Assembly: GCF_014204495.1 (NCBI RefSeq)
Contig: NZ_JACHLN010000004.1
Location: 1-64,000, forward strand
DNA: 64,000 nt
Direction of reading: 5' to 3'
Source of the DNA: Sphingomonas kyeonggiensis
GTDB taxonomy: Bacteria > Pseudomonadota > Alphaproteobacteria > Sphingomonadales > Sphingomonadaceae
Shown: piece by piece, positions 54,501-61,694 of the stretch
Numbering within the stretch: position 1 is the stretch's first letter
How the letters are laid out: every line of letters begins with the position of its first letter
Program-made: the position numbers and the translations under genes
Notes under the pieces: generated by a model
The model's input: only the letters and a program-made list of their open reading frames with translations
What the model was told of the DNA's origin: nothing
The model's database searches: none

Positions 54501-57500
54501 GAACATCGCCAACGCCGGCACGATCACCGGCGGCACCTATGCGATCTACCTGACCGGCAACAACGCCGACACGGTCAGCCTCTACGCTGGCTCGACCACC
54601 AACGGCGCGATTGCGCTCGGCGACGGCGACGACACGCTCAACTGGTATGGCGGCAGCTTCACCAGCATCAATGGCGGGAACGGCAACGACCGGTTCGCCG
54701 CAACCGTCTCCGCCCCGGCAACGCTCGACCTCTCCACCCTCACCGGCTTCGAACAGCACAGCCTGAACGGCGGCGACACGCTCACGCTGACCGGCACCCA
54801 GGCACCGACCGAAGGCGGCTGGAGCGTGAGCGGCAGCAATCTCGTGCTCGGCGGCACCGCGAAGCTCGAGATGACCGGCACCGGCGTGACGCTCGTCAAC
54901 GCCGACGCAAGCCTGGCCGTCAACGCCAGCGGCCAGCTGATCGCCCATGACGCCTATGCCGTCGCCTCGTACACCGGCGGCAGCGTAACCAATGCCGGCC
55001 TCATCAAGTCGACCGGCAGCGGCTTTGACGGCGTGATCACCAATGGCGGCACCGTCGACAACCAGGCCGGCGGCCGGATCATAGCGGCGGGCAACGGCGT
55101 CACGCTGCAGGCCGCGGGCACCACGCTTACCAACGCGGGCGTCATCGCCGGCCAGGCCAATGGCGTGATGGGCAGCGACGACTATCAGACGCTGACCAAC
55201 ACGGGCGTCATCGTCGCGGGCACCGCCAGCGACAACGCCACCGCATATTGGCAGACCAATGCCAACCTCAGCACCGGCGACGGCGTCCGCTTCACCGCGG
55301 GCGGCTCGGTCACCAACGTCGGTGGCTATGTCAACGACAACACCACCGGCATCATCGTCGGCGGCGCCAATGGCGTGACCATCTCGGGCGGCGTAGCCAC
55401 GATCGAGAACTCGGGCACGCTCCAGGGCAATAGCGGCTACGGTATCTCGATCGACACCGCCGGCGGCGTGACCTCGACGATCACCAACCGTAATGGCGGC
55501 GCGCTCGTCGGCGGCACCGGCGCGGCCCTGCTTTCGGGCGACGGCACGGTCGAGATGACCAACGAGAACGGCTCGTACATGTACGGCAGCATCGTCTCGA
55601 CCGGCAACGGCACCCGCAAGATCGACCTGTCGGGCGTGGTCTATGGCGACTATGACGCCTCGTCGGGCGCGGGCGTCGATAATGTCATCTTCCGCAGCGG
55701 CGGCAGGATCACCAACGTCAACCTCGGCGACGGCGACGACAGCTTCACCTATTTCGGCGGCACCATCAGTGGCATGGTCGATGGCGGCGCGGGCAATGAC
55801 TGGCTCTACGCCGACTTCAGCGACGCCGGGGAGAGCGTCTCGGTCAGCCTGGCCAACTTCATCGGCTTCGAGAATCTCGGCCTCGTCTCGGGCGACATGA
55901 CCCTGACCGGCCCGAGCGCCAATCCGGGCCAGTCGATCAGCGCCGGCATCCGCGGCATGCCCTCGGGCACGATCACCTTCGACGGCACCAGCGACCTGAC
56001 CGGCGACATCTGGGTCAATGGCGGCACGATCCGCGCCGCCACCGCAGGCGCCTTCGGCACCGGCACGATCCACATGGTCGATCCGACCGCGGTGTTCGGC
56101 ATGACCGGCACCTATGCCAACAATATCGACCTGGCGGCGGTGGACACGGTCAACGACCCCGCCGTGCTGCGCGCGGACTCCGGCGTCACCGCGACGCTGA
56201 CCGGCGCGATCACCGAGAGCCTGGCTGGCCAGAACCTGGTCTTCCAGGGCAGCATGGGCTCGGGCTTCATCCTCACCAACGCCGCGAACGACTGGACCGG
56301 CACCACCACCATCTCGGCGGGCGCATCGCTCACCGGCACGTCCGACACGATCTCGGGCGGCGATATCGTCAACAACGGCCTGCTCACCTACAACCAGTCG
56401 ACCAATGGCACGGTCTGGCAGGACATCACCGGCACCGGTAACTTCGTGAAGACCGGCACCGGAGAGCTGACGCTCGCCGGCACCAACAACTGGACCGGCA
56501 CCACCACCGTCAGCGGCGGCACGCTGATCGGCACCACCGACAGCATCTCGGGCAGCAGCGTCACCATGTCGGGCGGCTCGCTCTACTTCCAGCAGGCGAA
56601 CAGCGGCACCTTCGCGTCCAACATCTCGGGCAGCGACGGCGGCGTCTTCGTGAAGGGCCTGGCGGCGGGCAACACGCTCACCTTCTCGGGCAACACCAAC
56701 TATGTCGGCAGCTTCACGGTGGTCGACGGCTCTGCGATCGCCTTCACCGGCTCGGTCAACAGCGGTGCCGGGGTCAGCGTCGCTCTTGCCGGCACCGGCA
56801 GCAGCGTGACCAATTCGGGCACGATCACCGGCGTCCGCGCGATCGACGTGATGGCCGCGGGCACCAGCGTGACCAACCTCGCCGGCGGCACGATCGACGG
56901 CACATCGAACAACGCTGTGCTGTTCTCGCTGGGCGGCACGCTCAATAATGCCGGCACCATTACCGCCTCGGGCGGCATCGCCACCGTCTACATGGAAGGC
57001 GCGACCGGCAGCATCACCAATGCGGCCGGCGGCAGCATCACCAGCACCGCGAGCACCGGCCTCAACATCAACACCGCCAGCTTCACGCTCGACAATGCCG
57101 GCACGATCACCGGCGGCACCGGCGGCTATGGCATCGCCGCCACCGGCGCGGCCACGATCACCAACCAGTCGGGTGGCAAGATCGAGGGCGGCCTCGGCGC
57201 GCTCTATCTGGACGGCGCCGCGGCGATCACCGTCAATCTCAATGCCGGCTCGACCACGATCGGCACGATCGGTTCGATCGGCACCGGCGATCGCATCGTC
57301 AACATCAACGGCACGCTGACCGGCAACTATGTCGGCGGCGACGGCGTCGATGCCCTCACGATCGACACCGGCGCGACCGTCACCGGCACGCTCAGCGGCG
57401 GCGCGGGCAACGACACGCTGGCCCTGGTCGGCACCGGCTCGGCGACGCTCGGCGCCGCCACCGGCTTCGAAAGCGCCACCAAGTCGGGCACCGGCACCTG

Positions 57501-60500
57501 GACGCTGGGCGGCACCAACGACGTCGCCAGCTGGACCGTCACCGGCGGCACGCTGGCCACCGGCGGCGCGATCGACAATGCCGCCCTGGTCAACCTGGCG
57601 ACCGGCACCACGCTCCAGCTGACCGCCGACGAAGGCATCGGCACGCTCTCGGGCACCGGCACCGTCTCGCTCGGCAACCACACGCTTGGCCTGCTCGCCG
57701 GCACCAGCAGCTTCGGCGGCACCCTCACCGGCACCGGCAACCTGCTGATCGACGGCGCGAACCTGACCTTCGGCGGCACCGCCAGCTATACCGGTCTCAC
57801 CCAGGTCGGCTCGGGCAGCCTCACTCTGGTTACCGGCGCGAGCTTCGATCCGGCCTCGACCCTGCTGGTCAGCGCCGCCGGCACGCTCGACCTGTCCGCG
57901 GTCGGCATGACCGTGTCGCAGGCGACGCTGTACGGCACGCTGAACGGCACCGGCACGCTCACCGCCGCCACGATCGCGCTCAACGGCGCGACCGTGAACG
58001 GCAACCTGTCGGGCGCGGTGAGCAACACCGGCGGCGTCTCGCTGCTGAACGGCACCACCAGCGGCGGCAATGTCTCGGTCACCGCGGGCACGCTGCGCCT
58101 CGGCGCCGCCGACCGCATCGCCGACACCGCCGAGCTCGGCGTGGCCCAGGGTGCGACCTTCGACCTGCAGGGCTATAACGAGACCGTCGCGCTCGCCGGC
58201 ATCGCCGGCACGCTGGCCGGCACCGGCACCCTCACCGCCAGCCAGTATCAGCTGACCGGCGCGACGGTGAACGCCAATCTCGGCGCCGGCACGCTGGTCA
58301 ACCTGGCCGACGCCTCGACGCTCAACGGCACGCTGGCCGGCGACGCCGTGGTCAAGGCGGGCACGCTCAGCCTCGGCGCCTCGGATCGCATCGCCAACAC
58401 CAGCACGGTCTCGGTCGCTTCGGGCGCCGCGCTCAACATCGGCGGCTTCAACGATACGATCGCCACGCTGGAGCTGGCCGGCACGCTGAACGGCAACGGC
58501 ACCCTCACCGCCAGCCAGTACAAGCTGACCGGTGCGACCGTGAACGCCAATCTCGGCGCCGGCACGCTGGTCAACCTGGCCGATGCCTCGACGCTGAACG
58601 GCACGCTGGCCGGCAACGCCGTCGTCCAGGCCGGCACGCTCAGCCTCGGCGCCTCGGATCGCATCGCCAACACCAGCACGGTTTCGGTCGCTTCGCTCGC
58701 CGCGCTCAACATCGGCGGCTTCAACGATACGATCGGCACGCTGGAGCTGGCCGGCACGCTGAACGGCACCGGCACGCTCACCGCGACCCAGTACAAGCTC
58801 AGCGCCGCAACGGTGAACGCCAACCTCGGCACCGGCACGCTGGTCAACCTGGCCGACACCTCGACGCTGAACGGCACGCTCGCCGGTGATGCGCTGGTCC
58901 AGGCCGGCACGCTCAGCCTCGGCGCGGCGAACCGCATCGGCAACACCAGCACAGTCGCGGTCGCGTCGGGCGCCACGTTCAACATCGGCACCTTCAACGA
59001 CACCATCGGCACGCTGGCGCTGAACGGCACGCTGGCCGGCACCGGCACCCTCACCGCGGCCCAGTACCAGCTGGACAACAACGCCGTTGTGAACGCGAAC
59101 CTTGGCGCGGGCGCCCTGTTCAACCTCGGCGGCACCTCGGTGCTGAACGGCACCACGGCGAGCAACGTCACGGTCCAGGCCGGCACGCTGCGCCTCGGCG
59201 CAGCCAACCGTATCGTTGATACGGCAACGCTCGCGGTGTTCTCCAACGCCGTTTTCGACCTCGGTGCAAACAATGAAACGGTTGCATTGCTGGCACTTGG
59301 CGGAACCCTGGCCGGCACCGGCACCCTCACCGCGACCGACTATCAGCTCAGCGCCGCCACGGTGAATGCGAACATCGGCGCCGGAAACGTCTACAACCTT
59401 GCCGGTATTTCGACGCTGAACGGAACGGTCGGCGCAGGCACGGTCGTCGTCCAGGGCGGCACCCTGCGCCTCGGCGCAAGCGAACGTGTCGCCAACAATG
59501 CCACCCTCGGCGTCTCTTCGGGTGCAGTGTTCGACCTGGCGGGCTATACCGAGACCGTCGGCGGCCTGGCCGGCACCGGCACGCTGGCGCTCGGCGCCGG
59601 CAAGCTGGTCCTGTCGAACACCTCCGAGCAGAGCTTCGGCGGCGCGATCACCGGCACCGGCTCGATCGACAAGCAGGGCCTTGGCCGCCTCAATCTGGCG
59701 GGCACCTTCGCCACCACCGGTCGCTTCGACGTGACGGCCGGCACCCTCGCCTTCTCGGGCTCCACCCAGGGCGGCATCCGCGTCCAGGGCGGCACGCTGA
59801 TCGGCTCGGGCACCGTGGCCGGCGCGCTGACGATCGCCTCGGGCACCTTCTCGCCGGGCGGCCTCAACGGCGCGCTGGGCATGGTCAACCCGATCGGCAG
59901 CTTCACCGTCGGCAGCCTCGTCGCCAGCGGCGGCAGCCTGCTCTTCGACTTCGGCGGGACGAGCTTCAACTTCGCCTCGGACAGCATCAAGGTGAACGGC
60001 ACCGCGACGCTCTCGGGCGGCACGGTGGCGGTCAACGCGCTGACGTCGACGGCGAGCGACTATCGCTTCAACCAGCTCTACACGATCGTCCAGGCGAACA
60101 GCCTCACCGGCACCTTCGCCAATGGCAGCACCTTCGCCACGGTGGCGAGCAACCCGAACCTGAAGTGGCGCCTGCGCTACGATCTGGTTGCCAACTCGGT
60201 CATCCTCCAGGTCCAGAAGAACATGGAGTTCAACGACGGCGTGGCAGCGGGCGACACGAACACGCTGGCGGTGGCCAATGCGCTGAGCAACTCGACCACC
60301 GGCAATGCCTCGGACGAGTGGGCGGCGACGCTCAACACGATCACCGCACTCGACACCACGCAGCGGGTCGCGGCGTTCAAGAGCCTCAGCGGCGAGGCAA
60401 TCGCGGATATCTCGACGGCTACGATCTCGGCGAACAACCTGTTCACCGACCTGCTCCGCCAGCGCGTCGGCGACGGCAGCGATGCCCTGGTCGGCGGCGG

Positions 60501-61449
60501 CTTCGCAAGCTCGAGCCTGGCCGATGTCCGCACCACCGCCACCTCGGGCAACAGCTTCGCCAGCGCCCTCTCCGGCGCGACCCTGCCGGGCACCGGTGCG
60601 GCTGGCGACACCAGCCGCGGCGGCATCTGGGGCCAGGTCTATGGCGGCTACCAGAAGCTGCTTGGCGACAATGTTCATGCCGGAGTGGAGAACACCACGG
60701 CGGGCGTCGCCATGGGCGTGGAGACGAAGCTCGACGGCTTCACCTTCGGCGTTGCCGGCGGCGTGGCGCAGATCGACTCCGACATGAACAGCCGGGGCTC
60801 GACCGTCAGCGGCAACCAGTATCAGCTGGGCGGCTATGCCAGCTATGATGCCGGCAGCCTGTTCATCGCGGCCTCGGGCAGCTGGTATTCGGGCGACTTC
60901 GACAGCCGCCGCACGCTCCGCATCGGCGGCACCAGCCTGGCCACCGGCGACATCAGCTCGAAGGGCTATTCGTTCGGCCTCACCGGCGGCGTCCGCACCG
61001 AGCTCGGCAATGGCCTGCGCCTCGCCCTGATCGGCAGTGCGAGCAAGGTCCATGACAAGCGCGACGGCTTCAACGAGAGCGCCGCGGGCGGCCTCGGCCT
61101 CCAGGTCGCCTCGGCCAGCCGTGACCTGTTCACGGCCTCGGGCGAGCTCCGCCTCGGCGCCAAGGTCAAGACCGGCGCCGGCGAGGCGATGCCCTGGGTC
61201 AGCATGGGCGTGCGCTACAATTCGGGCGATCTCGACACCCTCGGCGCGATGCGCTTCGCGGGTGCTCCGACCGGCACGGGCAGCTTCGGTGTGAGCGGCG
61301 TGCGGATGGCACCGGTGCTCGGCACGCTCGGCGTCGGCATCGATGCCCGGGCCAGCAAGAATGTCCGCCTGGGCGTCGCGCTGGAAGGTGCAGCCGGCGA
61401 GAACACCCGTGAGGGCCGCGCGTCGGTGCGGGTGAAGATCGGCTTCTAA
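48553..61449 (+). CDS. Giant autotransporter (type Va), 4,298 residues
   Basis: The signal peptide (ALLRKALLGSTALIGITLATPALAQ) is preceded by an extended basic n-region of about 20 residues. About 3,950 residues of Gly/Ser/Thr/Asn-rich beta-helix passenger follow, with many NNGTI/GTI-type turns (for example TITNNASGHITGG) and autotransporter-associated beta-strand repeats (TNNWTGTTTVSGGTL, FNTYTGGTTVAGGTL). A block of six near-identical 91-residue repeats lies at about residues 3180-3670. The linker then leads to the barrel from about residue 4020 (GGIWGQVYGGYQKLLGDN) to the C-terminal VRVKIGF, ending in Phe as needed for assembly. Such proteins act in adhesion or biofilm formation; no enzymatic motif was seen in the passenger. 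A strong terminator follows. Confidence 0.96.
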   Translation: MIDRGNGARASKAVSVRVGREALLRKALLGSTALIGITLATPALAQSTSPAGGGTISGSGTYTDDTATNGGVMVDNTQNTGIAMAGVTIDNTTGNPNGSAYRQNAASGRSAVLYTTGANSLRSDQNGAALFMQAGGGNLTWALGQTDNSSTTDLTATFGAYLVATGFINVVDFGTVSSLRNVTGISGDTGIYATSTTATVDLSLKAPTISGFATGINALSATGANVTTTGGTITTLANGTGIAASASNAIAAVNVTSGSAITTSGTGIGINVTSSNTTNSVTTTAGGTIDGGSVGIQMKSAQSGQTNTVTVGAAIGNSTRPSAGVLFNTAGAIGGLNTVYANADILAGNGSYAIGSGWTNTDLVVNVAPGVTVSSQGSSAIGAGHDVTIVNNGTISATAAGGVGVRNSQGPSTVTVTNNGTMTAGSVVVWGAATTNITNSGTLTATNNSAIISGRGGTITNNASGHITGGSAANGWAIRFDSSAFSPGQTVNSDGQITGGGAGAIRIDATTASTLNLNATSQTTGLIGVFGSGATTVNLAGALVGDYDGSGSTGAQNFRLGANGSMQSAEFGSGNDTFTWAGGAFSGTIDGGTGTDTFVVDVGSSTNKTLDLTTDFANITNFDAYSLLSGNLTLTGSRNGGAGWTVAGGNATTLILNGSLTNIAGVGVTLTTPDLMFVQSGAQLSATGDVIYSSGTGNNIQNSGTITSGTGASSAIAIGSGTVDNYGTITYAAGGSITTQGNGVLASTNQLSLGNHTGASLYGRWDGARANNGAYIVNDGLIQGDRFAGVEISGTSVVQNNATGRIYGATGEGSGLLINSGAVQVTNAGQIVGAGTAGIYNAGSGLLSLSNSGTIGTGTLDGSNNYVQGGTTTAIRTGTANITNMGSIRGASGGIAATGALTLVNIGMVNGVGTGTLALNAVDVGGVASILNAGTISEGTNFAISATGGGTVTNAVGASLGGGSDATNGYAVFLNGGTTFNNYGQAGSGTGGTVLTGSTGGTINLFAGSASGRITGGSGNDTLAIYTGQTNASAVTQGYTNAVTGSAGTVTLQNSGALAAATFGTVDLGGGSDTLQLRGTGTGASQGSFSLATSTGAETITKLDSGTWVLSGAAAVPGITVNSNGGTLLFQGTSGIGTINANGGIVLADGSGAFGSAVVHLLTSNVQFGASGVYANNFVLDVPAVLNGQPAVFENLFGGNAILSGSITSGSGTNAAGQAIGTSQAVTFAGIGGSLFNLTGTGNSWTGITTINSGVTVRGSTSAISGSNITNNGTLTYAQSGASSSSKVISGNGALRVESGQVTLTGFNTYTGGTTVAGGTLQIGDGAASGRIAGAITVDAGGTLVFNRTDNYDFTSAISGAGNVQALGTVSLSGAITTTGNLTVDSATGGQVTLTGARSGAAVSAVTLAGVGNVLRVGLSGSVAGGQYVGVRLGGTNDGVDNFGAITNTGTGGDNGYGAAIAVVATTGTSTINNGSASNSTASISGQNAGINHVGSGGIVATGALNVNNYGLIAGNLYNAIENQGGSGNLSINNYATGRIVGQGNAGGGNGIGMGGVGTLGLDNAGLIVGRSNGIATGGSVAITNRGTIATGTLSGGTTGTLTAGGGTGIQAMGGTITNQAGGVIQGSFLNGSGTDTNAISSFAATTVNNSGQILGASLGSTSTARANGIYIASGLGTVTNNATGLITGSWDGVYLASGGSVTNTGTISGYSVNGIEGAGTVTNNAGGRIFGGGVGVKLAAGGTVNNSGLIAAATYDSLANTYTASTGIGVSLTSGTVINQYTGTITGATGVSATGTLNFNNSGGTIIASTNAGLNVAGTSNQLFNSGTLTGGSNATQGYGVRFTSTSTGSLNNQTNGLLSGGTGGVLVGAASGVGIDNGGTIVGLDSGSRGIYFSAGSAIITNQADGVIVGQGWGISVATTANINNSGFIGSGTLSGGTTGTFTVNATGNGVVFNGGYFSNNVTGTVTGGNYGVASGGTTAANIANAGTITGGTYAIYLTGNNADTVSLYAGSTTNGAIALGDGDDTLNWYGGSFTSINGGNGNDRFAATVSAPATLDLSTLTGFEQHSLNGGDTLTLTGTQAPTEGGWSVSGSNLVLGGTAKLEMTGTGVTLVNADASLAVNASGQLIAHDAYAVASYTGGSVTNAGLIKSTGSGFDGVITNGGTVDNQAGGRIIAAGNGVTLQAAGTTLTNAGVIAGQANGVMGSDDYQTLTNTGVIVAGTASDNATAYWQTNANLSTGDGVRFTAGGSVTNVGGYVNDNTTGIIVGGANGVTISGGVATIENSGTLQGNSGYGISIDTAGGVTSTITNRNGGALVGGTGAALLSGDGTVEMTNENGSYMYGSIVSTGNGTRKIDLSGVVYGDYDASSGAGVDNVIFRSGGRITNVNLGDGDDSFTYFGGTISGMVDGGAGNDWLYADFSDAGESVSVSLANFIGFENLGLVSGDMTLTGPSANPGQSISAGIRGMPSGTITFDGTSDLTGDIWVNGGTIRAATAGAFGTGTIHMVDPTAVFGMTGTYANNIDLAAVDTVNDPAVLRADSGVTATLTGAITESLAGQNLVFQGSMGSGFILTNAANDWTGTTTISAGASLTGTSDTISGGDIVNNGLLTYNQSTNGTVWQDITGTGNFVKTGTGELTLAGTNNWTGTTTVSGGTLIGTTDSISGSSVTMSGGSLYFQQANSGTFASNISGSDGGVFVKGLAAGNTLTFSGNTNYVGSFTVVDGSAIAFTGSVNSGAGVSVALAGTGSSVTNSGTITGVRAIDVMAAGTSVTNLAGGTIDGTSNNAVLFSLGGTLNNAGTITASGGIATVYMEGATGSITNAAGGSITSTASTGLNINTASFTLDNAGTITGGTGGYGIAATGAATITNQSGGKIEGGLGALYLDGAAAITVNLNAGSTTIGTIGSIGTGDRIVNINGTLTGNYVGGDGVDALTIDTGATVTGTLSGGAGNDTLALVGTGSATLGAATGFESATKSGTGTWTLGGTNDVASWTVTGGTLATGGAIDNAALVNLATGTTLQLTADEGIGTLSGTGTVSLGNHTLGLLAGTSSFGGTLTGTGNLLIDGANLTFGGTASYTGLTQVGSGSLTLVTGASFDPASTLLVSAAGTLDLSAVGMTVSQATLYGTLNGTGTLTAATIALNGATVNGNLSGAVSNTGGVSLLNGTTSGGNVSVTAGTLRLGAADRIADTAELGVAQGATFDLQGYNETVALAGIAGTLAGTGTLTASQYQLTGATVNANLGAGTLVNLADASTLNGTLAGDAVVKAGTLSLGASDRIANTSTVSVASGAALNIGGFNDTIATLELAGTLNGNGTLTASQYKLTGATVNANLGAGTLVNLADASTLNGTLAGNAVVQAGTLSLGASDRIANTSTVSVASLAALNIGGFNDTIGTLELAGTLNGTGTLTATQYKLSAATVNANLGTGTLVNLADTSTLNGTLAGDALVQAGTLSLGAANRIGNTSTVAVASGATFNIGTFNDTIGTLALNGTLAGTGTLTAAQYQLDNNAVVNANLGAGALFNLGGTSVLNGTTASNVTVQAGTLRLGAANRIVDTATLAVFSNAVFDLGANNETVALLALGGTLAGTGTLTATDYQLSAATVNANIGAGNVYNLAGISTLNGTVGAGTVVVQGGTLRLGASERVANNATLGVSSGAVFDLAGYTETVGGLAGTGTLALGAGKLVLSNTSEQSFGGAITGTGSIDKQGLGRLNLAGTFATTGRFDVTAGTLAFSGSTQGGIRVQGGTLIGSGTVAGALTIASGTFSPGGLNGALGMVNPIGSFTVGSLVASGGSLLFDFGGTSFNFASDSIKVNGTATLSGGTVAVNALTSTASDYRFNQLYTIVQANSLTGTFANGSTFATVASNPNLKWRLRYDLVANSVILQVQKNMEFNDGVAAGDTNTLAVANALSNSTTGNASDEWAATLNTITALDTTQRVAAFKSLSGEAIADISTATISANNLFTDLLRQRVGDGSDALVGGGFASSSLADVRTTATSGNSFASALSGATLPGTGAAGDTSRGGIWGQVYGGYQKLLGDNVHAGVENTTAGVAMGVETKLDGFTFGVAGGVAQIDSDMNSRGSTVSGNQYQLGGYASYDAGSLFIAASGSWYSGDFDSRRTLRIGGTSLATGDISSKGYSFGLTGGVRTELGNGLRLALIGSASKVHDKRDGFNESAAGGLGLQVASASRDLFTASGELRLGAKVKTGAGEAMPWVSMGVRYNSGDLDTLGAMRFAGAPTGTGSFGVSGVRMAPVLGTLGVGIDARASKNVRLGVALEGAAGENTREGRASVRVKIGF
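58087..59560 (+). repeat. Tandem 273-bp (91-residue) repeats in the autotransporter passenger
   Basis: Units begin GTLxLGAxxRI at 58087, 58360, 58633, about 58906, about 59182 and about 59459 (the last partial). Each has the plan GTLSLGASDRIANT - LNIGGFNDTI - LAGTLNGTGTLTA - YKLTGATVNANLGAGTL - LADASTLNGTLAG. Copies 2 and 3 are almost identical in DNA, indicating recent duplication or homogenisation. Confidence 0.9.
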
Positions 61450-61536
61450 GGGAGCTTCGGCGCGGCGCGCGGAGGGGTCTGGAATCCCGCTCTTCGCTGC
61501 CGTGCCGGCATCCGGCCTCTTTGGGGGGGGCCGTGG

Positions 61537-61570
61537 GGGCCCGCGCAGGGGGACTGCGCGGGCCCTCTTT
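61537..61570 (+). terminator. Rho-independent terminator of the autotransporter
   Basis: Perfect 12-bp stem GGGCCCGCGCAG (61537-61548) / CTGCGCGGGCCC (61554-61565), loop GGGGA, then TCTTT. It lies about 90 bases after the stop codon. Confidence 0.85.
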
Positions 61571-61658
61571 GCTGCGCCCCTACACCCGTCTGCAGCAACC
61601 GTTCCGTCGCGTTGGGCGCCGCGGTTCCCCCAACCGCGGCGCCCGGCCCTGAAGGGCA

Positions 61659-61691
61659 GAGAGCCCGCACCGAAAGGTCGTGCGGGCTCTC
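61659..61691 (-). terminator. Hairpin after the YDG/MBG protein gene
   Basis: Perfect 12-bp stem GAGAGCCCGCAC (61659-61670) / GTGCGGGCTCTC (61680-61691). It lies just after the stop of the leftward gene; downstream on that strand there is no clear T-run, so termination is only probable. Confidence 0.6.
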
Positions 61692-61694
61692 CCG

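Noticed and set aside
58087..59560. CRISPR array
   Set aside because: The 273-bp periodicity is in frame and codes for protein repeats; there are no short repeats with unique spacers.
50512..61053. Reverse-strand frame of 3,513 codons as a gene
   Set aside because: It is antisense to the autotransporter, whose sense frame has a signal peptide, repeats and a barrel; the reverse product is low-complexity Arg/Ala/Gly/Asp with no domain.
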